NCBI GenBank assembly: GCA_003552925.1
Contig: PUOX01000045.1
Location: 1 to 34,404, forward strand
Direction of reading: 5' to 3'
Length of the DNA stretch: 34,404 nt
From: Mollicutes bacterium
GTDB lineage: Bacteria > Bacillota_I > Bacilli_A > Izemoplasmatales > Izemoplasmataceae
Shown here: piece after piece, positions 8,123 to 14,561 of the stretch
Numbering within the stretch: the stretch's first letter is position 1
Layout of the letters: each line of letters opens with the position of its first letter
Notes under the pieces: model-generated
What the model was told of the DNA's origin: nothing
The model's input: only the letters and a program-made list of their open reading frames with translations
Databases searched by the model: none
Made by a program: the position numbers and the translations under genes

Positions 8123-9188
8123 ATTTCTTTAAAGCCTCAATAAGTTCAGCTTTTCGCAGTTTGGAGTATCCGCTCAACCCTTTTTCCTTGGCGAGCTGTT
8201 TGAGTTCGGGTACGGTCAGTGTGTCGAGGTTTTCTGCTTTTTCGGGCTTTTCTTGTTTGTCTTCGGTTTTGGGTTTCGCTTGTTTTGGTTTTTCCTGTTT
8301 AGGCGCTTCCGCTTTTTTCTTCGGAGCGGGCTTTTCTTCTTTTGGTTCGGTTTCTTTCTTCGGAGCCGGCTTGGCTTTCGGTTTTTCGGATTTTGCTTTA
8401 TCGGGTGTCGTCTTTACGGCCTTTTTCGCGGCCTCTTTTTGTTCGGGGGTCGCTTTCTCTTTTTGTTCGCTTTCCTCAGCTTCTTGCGCTTCTTCCTTGC
8501 TTGCGCCTCCGGCGCCTTCCATCAAGGCTTCCGCCATTTTGCCGACGATGAGCTTGATCGAACGGATGGCGTCGTCGTTCGCCGGAATGATATGGTCGAC
8601 TTCGTCGGGGTCGCAGTTGGTGTCGACCATGGCGAAGACGGGGATGCCAAGTTTGCGTGCTTCGCGAACGGCGTTTTGTTCTTTGCGGGTGTCGACGACA
8701 AAGACCGCGTCGGGAAGGGTGCGCATTTCTTCAATACCGCCCAAGAACATTTCCAAACGAGCCAGTTCTTTTTTTAGCTCGATGACTTCTTTTTTGTTGG
8801 GGAGACGCTCAAACGTACCATCGGTTTCCCATTTGCGAATGGTGTGCAAACGGCGAATGCTTTTGCGGATGGTTTTGAAGTTCGTCAAAGTACCGCCGAG
8901 CCAGCGCTTTGTGACATAAAAATGGCCGGCACGGGTAGCTTCCGCTTTCACCGAGTCGATGGCCTGTTTTTTCGTACCGACAAAGAGGACTTTGCCGCCG
9001 TCTTTGCCGATTTCCAAAAAGCGCTTGTAAGCATCTTCGATATACGATACGGTTTTTTGCAAGTCGATGATGTGGATGCCGTTGCGTTTGGTGTAGATGT
9101 ATTGAGACATCTTGGGGTTCCAACGACGGGTCTGGTGACCGAAATGCACCCCTGATTCAAGTAGTTGCTTCATTGTGATTACTGCCAT
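8121..9188 (-). CDS. rpsB: Ribosomal protein S2 with a C-terminal Rho_N/SAP-like domain
   Basis: Small-subunit ribosomal protein S2. Residues 1 to about 228 are a complete S2: [20 protein letters not shown] at the start, [13 protein letters not shown] near 91, [11 protein letters not shown] near 160, and the closing [12 protein letters not shown]. The protein then continues to 355 residues, about 100 more than usual. Residues 229-320 are a low-complexity Lys/Glu/Pro/Ala linker. Residues 321-355 ([20 protein letters not shown]..., then [14 protein letters not shown]) match the Rho_N/SAP-like helical fold that binds nucleic acid in transcription factor Rho and related proteins. I set the start at 9188 because AGGAGG lies just upstream and S2 homology begins there; an in-frame start at 9380 would run through the promoter and leader. 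The core is certain; the domain name for the tail is by motif only. Confidence 0.95.
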   Translation of the reverse strand: MAVITMKQLLESGVHFGHQTRRWNPKMSQYIYTKRNGIHIIDLQKTVSYIEDAYKRFLEIGKDGGKVLFVGTKKQAIDSVKAEATRAGHFYVTKRWLGGTLTNFKTIRKSIRRLHTIRKWETDGTFERLPNKKEVIELKKELARLEMFLGGIEEMRTLPDAVFVVDTRKEQNAVREARKLGIPVFAMVDTNCDPDEVDHIIPANDDAIRSIKLIVGKMAEALMEGAGGASKEEAQEAEESEQKEKATPEQKEAAKKAVKTTPDKAKSEKPKAKPAPKKETEPKEEKPAPKKKAEAPKQEKPKQAKPKTEDKQEKPEKAENLDTLTVPELKQLAKEKGLSGYSKLRKAELIEALKK

Positions 9189-9300
9189 AATAAAATATCC
9201 TCCTAATTTTTTGATTGGCCTCCATGAACATCTTGGCGAAGTTCCCACCGCGATTGCGGCTCCTGGGGACACGCTCCGTCCATGTGTGTATTTTACGGCA
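9189..9300 (-). ncRNA. Structured 5' leader of rpsB (candidate autoregulatory element)
   Basis: About 112 bases separate the predicted transcription start from the rpsB ATG. The RNA can form a 7-bp closing helix CAUGGAC (9284-9278) with GUUCAUG (9229-9223). This encloses a GGAC..GUCC hairpin and a second hairpin with CCGC-AAUC-GCGG flanked by CCC/GGG. The AGGAGG site lies just 3' of the closed structure. Leaders upstream of rpsB that bind S2 are known in other bacteria; that this is one is inference. Confidence 0.45.
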
Positions 9301-9306
9301 CTCAAT

Positions 9307-9335
9307 ACTATACCAAAAAAACACTTGCGGCGCAA
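9307..9335 (-). promoter_or_regulatory. Promoter of rpsB, nested in the preceding terminator
   Basis: On the minus strand, -35 TTGCGC (9335-9330), a 17-base spacer and -10 TATAGT (9312-9307). The -35 and most of the spacer lie in the terminator hairpin of the upstream transporter gene. The -35 matches 3 of 6, so the call leans on the -10, the spacing and the need for a promoter here. Confidence 0.5.
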
Positions 9336-9343
9336 GTGTTTTT
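9317..9343 (-). terminator. Intrinsic terminator of the cobalamin uptake operon
   Basis: A long perfect stem AAAAACACTTGCG/CGCAAGTGTTTTT, running into T7 on the minus strand, lies 10 bases past the stop of the S-component gene. Confidence 0.85.
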
Positions 9344-9352
9344 CCAGGTTTT

Positions 9353-9907
9353 TTACGGTTTCTTTGTCGCCGTGCGCCAATGATGATCGGATTTGTTGAG
9401 TTCGCGAGAAAGCATTTTGTGAAGCGGTTTGAAAAGCCAGAGTATTGTGATGAAACTGCTCACGCCCATGATGATTTCAAAGGGCAGATCCGCAATGAGA
9501 TACGGCCAGAAATTGTAAATACCTGTTTGAATCATCACAAACGGAATAAACGTCCAGCCGTAAAGAAAGGCGTGCACAAGGCCGAATACAGCAAGTTTGA
9601 AATCGTTTGTCGTCCGGCGCAACACAGTATGGTAGGCGATAGGTATAAGCGACCAGCCGATGAACATGGGGGCCATGTAAAACGGGTAGAAAGCGCCCAT
9701 GAACAAACTGTCCAAGATAACATGCACAAAGATGACGGTCATGGTTTCACGAAAAGTCAACACGCTTGAAAAAAGCACCAACAGCAAAACCGTCAACTGC
9801 ACGTTGGGCAGAATCGTAAGCAGCTGCTCTTGTACAAACAATATAGTGGCGGCCATAGCCACGAAAATCATCCGCTTCAAAGTTCTGACAATATGACGTT
9901 CTCTCAT
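9353..9907 (-). CDS. ECF-type transporter S component, probable cobalamin uptake
   Basis: A 184-residue integral membrane protein with about five to six hydrophobic segments and a basic, soluble C-terminal tail. Size, topology and the N-terminal pattern (basic residues, then a long helix with small residues, then a segment rich in Leu/Val) fit the substrate-binding S components of energy-coupling factor transporters. Its ATG overlaps the stop of the upstream DUF4430 gene in an ATGA junction, so it belongs to the riboswitch operon. Cobalamin (or a precursor) as substrate is inferred from that riboswitch and the DUF4430 partners. No ECF ATPase or T-component genes are in the window, so a shared energising module elsewhere would be needed. 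Another small membrane transporter type is possible. Confidence 0.7.
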   Translation of the reverse strand: MRERHIVRTLKRMIFVAMAATILFVQEQLLTILPNVQLTVLLLVLFSSVLTFRETMTVIFVHVILDSLFMGAFYPFYMAPMFIGWSLIPIAYHTVLRRTTNDFKLAVFGLVHAFLYGWTFIPFVMIQTGIYNFWPYLIADLPFEIIMGVSSFITILWLFKPLHKMLSRELNKSDHHWRTATKKP

Positions 9908-10287
9908 TCCACTCGCCTCACAGAGATGGTGTACACCGCACCATCCTCAAGCTGTTGGTCGATGCCGTAAAACGACTGGGTCTCGTTTTTCTCTAGATAT
10001 AGAAAGTTGTTGGTGAAGTCGGTTTCCACACCTTCGATTGCAAGAAGTATCTTCCCAGAGCCTGCCCCAAACGAAGTCTCTTCGTAGGTGATGTCGTAGT
10101 GTTCCTTAAGCATATCAAAAAGCGTGGTTTCTCCGTAGAATTCGTGTGTGTCACGAACCACCAATTCATCGTTAGCGTCATAAATTTCTATGGTGACAGA
10201 CCCCTCCGCATCCGATAATACGGAAGGCAGAAACCACAGGGCCGCGGCCCCAAGGGCTACGACCAGCAATGTAAGAAACACTCTCAT
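9904..10287 (-). CDS. Membrane-anchored DUF4430 protein, probable cobalamin-binding component
   Basis: A 127-residue protein with an N-terminal uncleaved signal anchor (residues about 3-25) and one extracellular DUF4430-like domain (about 29-126). The domain shows the family's features: a paired strand start (SVTIEIYDA), a TTLFDMLKEHYDI helix and a final NNFLYLEKNE...YGIDQQLEDGAVYTISV block. In animal intrinsic factor and transcobalamin, the equivalent beta domain caps bound cobalamin. The gene starts 13 bases after the lipoprotein stop and overlaps the S-component start (ATGA). It could hand ligand to the membrane transporter; that role is inferred from context. Confidence 0.7.
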   Translation of the reverse strand: MRVFLTLLVVALGAAALWFLPSVLSDAEGSVTIEIYDANDELVVRDTHEFYGETTLFDMLKEHYDITYEETSFGAGSGKILLAIEGVETDFTNNFLYLEKNETQSFYGIDQQLEDGAVYTISVRRVE

Positions 10288-10300
10288 AGAATCACCCGAT

Positions 10301-11404
10301 TCACTCTATGATATAAGGATGCGGTGTTTCGACGCCTTGATACCATGTTTGCAGCATGCTTAGCGCTAAAAAGGCTTGAGGCGTCGTAAACGCGGCATCG
10401 GCTTCTTCATCGGCCATGCTCCACTTGAAATCGCCTTCGTCGGTTTGGTGCGCAAGCAAGTGGTCCACTAAGTGTTTACCTTCTTCTACAAACTCTTCTC
10501 CGGTTGGGTCGACTCCTTGCGAGAGCAAAGCCATCACGGTGAGGGCATAACTTGCGGCGTTATCGCCGTAAAGGTTGTCGTAAACATGTTCAATCAAATG
10601 GTCTTTCACCTCTTGATTGCGCTCATCCAAAGCGTCGCCTTCGTAAACGCTCATCGCAAGCAGCATCATGCTCAGCGTGTCGTTGTCTTTTTCATCGAGC
10701 GAAGCGTCTTTTATCAGTGCAATCAGCGCATCCTCAAATTCTCCATAGATGGAAACATCGCCCGAAAGCGCCAAACCCATATACATGTAAGAAGCACTGT
10801 AAAGATGGTCTAGCGTGGCTTTATCCTCCAAACGATCGTAAAGCGCTTCGTCTACTTCACCGGTTGTTGCCGACTTGAAGATTTTAGAAGCGAGCGCCCC
10901 GGCTTCGAGTTCACTGTCGTCGTCAAAGTCGACGTCAAAATCCTCACCTAAATGATAAAGACCCAAAAGAACGTTGACGTTCGCATCGGTCAAATACGAA
11001 TCGGCTTGTTGGTCCAAAAAAAGCGTCAAAGCGGAGTCAACGGCCTCAGCGGTCTCATCGAGCCACGCTTTTTCAAAACGGAACGCATCGCCCGACTCAA
11101 AGTCGACTTGATCGATGCCTACGTCGATGGGTTCATCGTTTCGATAGATGGCGATGTAATGTTGCGGCCCCGCTTGCAAGGACTCTATGCCCTCTATCAT
11201 AGGACCGTAATCCGTTTCCAAATACTCAAGCTCGTAATGCTCTTTCAAAATGTCAAACAGACTTTCTTCATCGGTGAAGACAATTTCTTCTTCAAGGGAT
11301 TCTTCCCCTTTAATCACAATCGTCACCGAAGAATCTTCGCCTTCACAAGCGGCAAGCAGAAACAATGATACAAACAAAACAAATAGTGAGAATGGTTTTT
11401 TCAT
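10301..11404 (-). CDS. Lipoprotein with DUF4430 and helical-toroid-like domains (intrinsic-factor-like)
   Basis: A 367-residue secreted lipoprotein: signal peptide with lipobox LLAAC, lipidated Cys20. Residues about 26-112 form a DUF4430-like beta domain with ESLFDILKEHYELEY and then HYIAIYRNDEPIDVGIDQV...GDAFRF, closely paralleling the closing strands of the transcobalamin beta domain. Residues about 118-367 are rich in paired amphipathic helices with repeated segments such as VNVLLGLYHLG, DTLSMMLLAMSVYEGD, AASYALTVMALLSQGVDPT and TPQAFLALSMLQTWYQG. This suggests an alpha/alpha toroid like that of intrinsic factor, but the domain order is the reverse of the animal proteins. It is the first gene after a cobalamin riboswitch and has a good ribosome binding site (AAAGGAGG). 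The role as a surface cobalamin-capture protein is inferred from the riboswitch and domains; binding is not shown. Confidence 0.75.
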   Translation of the reverse strand: MKKPFSLFVLFVSLFLLAACEGEDSSVTIVIKGEESLEEEIVFTDEESLFDILKEHYELEYLETDYGPMIEGIESLQAGPQHYIAIYRNDEPIDVGIDQVDFESGDAFRFEKAWLDETAEAVDSALTLFLDQQADSYLTDANVNVLLGLYHLGEDFDVDFDDDSELEAGALASKIFKSATTGEVDEALYDRLEDKATLDHLYSASYMYMGLALSGDVSIYGEFEDALIALIKDASLDEKDNDTLSMMLLAMSVYEGDALDERNQEVKDHLIEHVYDNLYGDNAASYALTVMALLSQGVDPTGEEFVEEGKHLVDHLLAHQTDEGDFKWSMADEEADAAFTTPQAFLALSMLQTWYQGVETPHPYIIE

Positions 11405-11428
11405 GTTTAGCCTCCTTTGAATTGTAAT

Positions 11429-11451
11429 AAAAAAACCATCCTCCCGGATGG
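11429..11451 (-). terminator. Riboswitch expression-platform terminator
   Basis: On the minus strand CCATCC-GGGA-GGATGG followed by T7, ending about 25 bases before the lipoprotein start. Its position after the cobalamin aptamer and before the ribosome binding site suggests control by premature termination when cobalamin is bound. Confidence 0.8.
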
Positions 11452-11685
11452 CGCAGCAGCGTTATCTTTTCTCGTTTGACACGAAATGCGGAAAAAGATA
11501 AGCGTACCACTCATACCCAGGAGTGCAACTTCAAAGTTCAGGTAGGTCTACCGGCTTAACATCGTCCTACTTTGCACCTTCCCGCTTTCGCAGTGGCATC
11601 ATGCATTTCGTCCGTATTACGGTTGCTGGGACAGCTTGGGATTCGCACCCAATTCCCTATTATCCATAAAGGCACCTGAACCTTA
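11430..11685 (-). ncRNA. Cobalamin riboswitch
   Basis: The minus-strand leader carries the conserved core of the B12 riboswitch. It includes AATAGGGAA followed by TGGGTGCGAATCCCA and AGCTGTCCCAGCAACCGTAA, then the B12-box element GCCACTG (11597-11591) with GCGAAAGCGGGAAGG after it. Peripheral helices and the 3' arm containing ACCTACCTGAAC follow. A terminator hairpin completes it. The aptamer senses adenosyl- or other cobalamins; bound ligand normally shuts off the operon. It directly supports cobalamin as the substrate of the three downstream genes. Confidence 0.93.
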
Positions 11686-11692
11686 TATTTCA

Positions 11693-11721
11693 AGTGTAGT
11701 GTTTCAGCAGACAATTGTCAA
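11693..11721 (-). promoter_or_regulatory. Promoter of the cobalamin operon
   Basis: On the minus strand, -35 TTGACA (11721-11716), a 17-base spacer and -10 TACACT (11698-11693). Transcription would start just before the riboswitch aptamer. Confidence 0.75.
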
Positions 11722-11774
11722 GATATAGTGTCAAATCCGCTTGAACTTTTGAGGTGCATATCTCACGCGGTTTA

Positions 11775-11783
11775 TGCTATAAT
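11775..11783 (+). promoter_or_regulatory. Extended -10 promoter of the cardiolipin synthase gene
   Basis: TGC-TATAAT at 11775-11783 is a perfect extended -10. No good -35 lies at 16-18 bases (TGCATA at 17). It is about 36 bases before the ATG at 11819. Confidence 0.6.
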
Positions 11784-11818
11784 TGTCATAGATTACTTAT
11801 AGAAAGTCGGGATGCACC

Positions 11819-13222
11819 ATGCGAGGAAGAGGACGCAGCATTATCAAAGGCGCATTGTTTTTTTTGTATTTTTGCCTCGGACATACGTTGATTTTCGGAG
11901 TCTTTCTTTTTTCGACTCCTTTTATGATTGGCTCGACCGATTTAAGCTACGATGTCGAAGAAATGATGAGCCCGAGCGAAGAAAAAACCTACGCTCAATT
12001 GTTGGAAGACAGGAGTTTCTCCTTGCAAAGCCGCATCGCGCTGATGGACGAAGCGCAAGAGACCCTTTATGTCTCCACGTTCACCGCCAGCGACGGATTG
12101 ACCAAAGAAATTGTCTTTGGCGCCATGCTGGAAGCCGCCGAACGCGGTGTCGAAGTGCGCTTTGTCATGGACGGTTTGGCCAGGTTTGAAACCATTAGCG
12201 ATTACGGCTACCTAGACGCGCTCGCCACACACGAAAACATCGAAATCCGCTATTATGAGCCCTTCAACCCTCTCCTCCCCCATACCATCCAAAACCGATT
12301 GCACGACAAGATGTTCATCATTGATGAACATTACGCCACAAGCGGCGGTCGAAACATTGCCGACCGCTACTTTCTCGGAGAGGCTTCCCAAGTTCGCGCC
12401 ACCTATGACCGTGACATCTTGATTTTTGGCGAAGAAGAACACTCAACCGTTCAAGAGATGAAAGCCTATTACGAAGAGCTCTTCTACGATTCTTTTTCAA
12501 AAGAGTACCGTATTCGTCGCGAAGACAGCCGTGACGTGTTCGAAGAAGCCATGCGAAACGCCTATAGACAATACCACGAAGAACACGACCTCGCCTCTGT
12601 GTTGATTGAAATCAAAAACACCGCCATCGAAGTCGACCGGGCCAGTTTTATCCGTGGCCCGCTCGAACGCGGCAAAAAATACCCCGTTGTCCTTGAAACT
12701 ATCGCCGAACTCGCCTCACACTACGACGAATGGTTCATCCAATCGCCCTACATCATTTTTTCCGATCCGATGATGAAGTTCCTCCCCGATCACGAAGACA
12801 AAACCATCACCTTTTTGACCAACAATCTTGCCGAAAGCCCCAATGCGTGGGCGCGGGGCGCATATTTGTTGTTCCGCGAGGAACTGGCCGAAGTAGGGAC
12901 TTTGTACGAGTTCCAAAGCAAAAACAGTATCCATGCGAAATCGATGATATTCGGCGATGATATCAGCGTCGTCGGTGCATTGAACGTCGATCCTCGCAGC
13001 GCATTTTTAAGCACCGAAAACATGGTGGTCATTTATTCGGAAGAATTTCGAGACGAACTCTACGGCGCCATGAACGAGTTTGCCCTCAGAAGCTTAGAGG
13101 TTTCCCCGGATGGGGAATACATCGACAACCCCGATGTGGACGCTTTAGAAATGCGCTGGCAGCGCCACATTTCGCTCAGACTGCGTTCAGTCGTTGCTCG
13201 TTTCTTTGCCTACATGTTCTGA
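11819..13222 (+). CDS. Phospholipase D-family cardiolipin synthase, ClsC-like
   Basis: Probably makes cardiolipin at the membrane by phosphatidyl transfer. The 467-residue protein has one N-terminal membrane segment (about 10-35), then two PLD domains. The first HKD motif is complete: H162-D-K164-xxxx-D169, followed by GGRNIADRYFL as in the E. coli ClsC group. The second has H372-A-K374, but the Asp position is Gly379 with Asp380 next, followed by VGALNVDPRSAFLSTEN, also the ClsC pattern. It is transcribed rightward, divergent from the cobalamin operon. The ribosome binding site is weak. Phosphatidyl donor and acceptor cannot be told from sequence. Phospholipase or another phosphatidyltransferase activity is possible. 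Confidence 0.85.
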   Translation: MRGRGRSIIKGALFFLYFCLGHTLIFGVFLFSTPFMIGSTDLSYDVEEMMSPSEEKTYAQLLEDRSFSLQSRIALMDEAQETLYVSTFTASDGLTKEIVFGAMLEAAERGVEVRFVMDGLARFETISDYGYLDALATHENIEIRYYEPFNPLLPHTIQNRLHDKMFIIDEHYATSGGRNIADRYFLGEASQVRATYDRDILIFGEEEHSTVQEMKAYYEELFYDSFSKEYRIRREDSRDVFEEAMRNAYRQYHEEHDLASVLIEIKNTAIEVDRASFIRGPLERGKKYPVVLETIAELASHYDEWFIQSPYIIFSDPMMKFLPDHEDKTITFLTNNLAESPNAWARGAYLLFREELAEVGTLYEFQSKNSIHAKSMIFGDDISVVGALNVDPRSAFLSTENMVVIYSEEFRDELYGAMNEFALRSLEVSPDGEYIDNPDVDALEMRWQRHISLRLRSVVARFFAYMF

Positions 13223-13228
13223 TTAACG

Positions 13229-13257
13229 TTGCGCTTCATGCAAAAACCACCTATAAT
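13229..13257 (+). promoter_or_regulatory. Promoter of the small membrane protein-dut operon
   Basis: -35 TTGCGC (13229-13234), a 17-base spacer and -10 TATAAT (13252-13257), starting just after the cardiolipin synthase stop. The -35 is weak and the -10 is perfect. Confidence 0.55.
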
Positions 13258-13267
13258 AAAAGTAAGT

Positions 13268-13282
13268 CATACGTTTCGTATG
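13268..13282 (+). repeat. Inverted repeat in the leader of the dut operon
   Basis: CATACG-TTT-CGTATG lies 10 bases downstream of the -10, near the expected transcript start. There is no U-tract, so it is not a terminator. It could be an operator or a transcript-stabilising 5' hairpin. Confidence 0.4.
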
Positions 13283-13303
13283 TCGCTTGCGGAGTGAAAG
13301 ATT

Positions 13304-13597
13304 ATGGGCGAGTTCTTTACGCTTTGGTTGGTTCGCTTCACATTGTGGTTAATGCTTGGAAGCATGGCGTACGTGCTCTTTGCGATTACGCGTTTTGCCT
13401 GGGCCGATTTTCGTATGGGCCTTCAAAAGAAAGAGACCAAGCAGTGCGTACTGGCGGCTTCGCTGTTACTTTCAATCGTTTTATTTTTATACTTGATGCT
13501 GCTGATGACGTTTGCCAACTTCGGCGGAATCGTAATCACCGGCATTGCAGTGGTTGTTTGTCTTTGGTGGGTCCGTCAAAGGTGTTCGCTTTATTGA
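13304..13597 (+). CDS. Small membrane protein of unknown function
   Basis: A 97-residue protein that I do not recognise. It has a hydrophobic N-terminal half (about 5-30), a basic/charged loop around residues 35-46 (DFRMGLQKKETKQ), and two further membrane segments (about 47-68 and 70-90). The ending is short and basic. GGAGTG lies 7 bases before the ATG, and a promoter lies 50 bases upstream, so it is likely a real gene. The dut start is 23 bases downstream, so the two are probably cotranscribed. Nothing visible links it mechanistically to dUTP metabolism. Confidence 0.65.
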   Translation: MGEFFTLWLVRFTLWLMLGSMAYVLFAITRFAWADFRMGLQKKETKQCVLAASLLLSIVLFLYLMLLMTFANFGGIVITGIAVVVCLWWVRQRCSLY

Positions 13598-13619
13598 AAC
13601 AGGAAGAAAGGACGATATT

Positions 13620-14063
13620 ATGCGTGGCTTTGAAAAGGCGCGCGGCTACGAGCGCGTGTATTACCCCAAACGCAGCACGGCAAAGAGCGCAGGGTACGAT
13701 TTTGCCGTTTGCGAAGACCTTACGATTCAACCCGGCGAAATTGCGCTGGCCAAAACCGGCATCAAAGCGTACATGAATGACGATGAGGTGCTGAAACTTT
13801 ACCCGCGCAGTTCCCTGCCCCGCAAATTCTTTTTGACCATTCCTAACAACGTCGGCATTATCGATGCCGACTATTACGGAAACGAGAAAAACGACGGTGC
13901 GATTTTCATTCAGCTTTACAACTTCGGAAACCAACCGCAAACATTGAAATCCGGAACACGCATCGCACAAGGAGTTTTTGTGAAATATCTGACCGCCGAC
14001 GGGGACGACGCAGGAAACAAAACCCGTAGAGGCGGGTTCGGAAGTACAGGGATGCAAGCATAA
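13620..14063 (+). CDS. dut: dUTP diphosphatase
   Basis: Hydrolyses dUTP to dUMP and pyrophosphate, keeping uracil out of DNA and feeding dTMP synthesis. All five motifs of the trimeric family are visible: AGYDFAV, PRSSL, GIIDADYYGN, GTRIAQGVF and the C-terminal RRGGFGSTG that closes over the active site. Length is 147 residues. The start at 13620 is preceded by AGAAAGGA and gives the MRGFEKARGY beginning typical of the Firmicutes/phage-type group; an in-frame ATG at 13545 lies inside the upstream gene and has no site. It ends at a bidirectional terminator shared with the fatty acid operon. Confidence 0.95.
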   Translation: MRGFEKARGYERVYYPKRSTAKSAGYDFAVCEDLTIQPGEIALAKTGIKAYMNDDEVLKLYPRSSLPRKFFLTIPNNVGIIDADYYGNEKNDGAIFIQLYNFGNQPQTLKSGTRIAQGVFVKYLTADGDDAGNKTRRGGFGSTGMQA

Positions 14064-14101
14064 AAACACCTTCCGGCCTTGCGGTCGAGAAGGTGTTTTT
14101 A
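14062..14101. terminator. Bidirectional terminator between dut and fabZ
   Basis: AAAAACACCTTC and GAAGGTGTTTTT form the outer stem, with CGGCC/GGTCG pairing inside. The A/T arms give a U-tract on both strands. It ends dut rightward and the fatty acid operon leftward. Confidence 0.9.
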
Positions 14102-14138
14102 ATGGATATATGATAGAAGATAGAAGGGGTTTGCGCGT

Positions 14139-14561
14139 TTATGCGTCCACCGCAAATGTCAATTCGGCCGAAGCGGCCAGTTCGTCGCCAACATACGCTT
14201 CGGCTTTTCCTTTTCCGATGACGCCTCGCATGCGAATGATTTCCACATTAAGGGTCAATGTGTCTCCCGGAACGACTTTTCGTTTGAAGCGGCACTTGTC
14301 GATGCCGGCGAAATACGCAGTTTTGCCGGCAAACTTTTCATCTTTTAATACTGCGATAGCGCCGGCTTGGGCCAACGCTTCGACAATCAACACACCGGGC
14401 ATGACGTGGTTGCCGGGAAAGTGGCCTTGGAAGAAAGGTTCCGAGGCGGTGACGTTTTTCACGGCTTTGACACGCTCACCTTCAACGAGTTCTAAGACCT
14501 TGTCCACCAACAAAAACGGATAGCGATGAGGAATGATTTTTTCAATTTCATTACTGTTCAT
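14139..14561 (-). CDS. fabZ: 3-hydroxyacyl-ACP dehydratase
   Basis: Dehydrates 3-hydroxyacyl-ACP to trans-2-enoyl-ACP in type II fatty acid synthesis. Seen: [11 protein letters not shown] near residue 12, the catalytic loop [20 protein letters not shown] (His near 47 and Glu in VEALAQ) and [12 protein letters not shown]. The 140-residue length is normal for a hot-dog fold FabZ. It overlaps the end of fabF by 11 bases and is the last gene of the operon. No fabA or fabM-like isomerase is in the window, so this cluster by itself gives only saturated chains unless another enzyme exists elsewhere. Confidence 0.96.
   Translation of the reverse strand: MNSNEIEKIIPHRYPFLLVDKVLELVEGERVKAVKNVTASEPFFQGHFPGNHVMPGVLIVEALAQAGAIAVLKDEKFAGKTAYFAGIDKCRFKRKVVPGDTLTLNVEIIRMRGVIGKGKAEAYVGDELAASAELTFAVDA

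Noticed and set aside
9189-9380. Extension of rpsB by 64 codons to a start at 9380
   Set aside because: The extension runs through the terminator, promoter and structured leader, shows no S2 homology and would waste the AGGAGG site before 9188.
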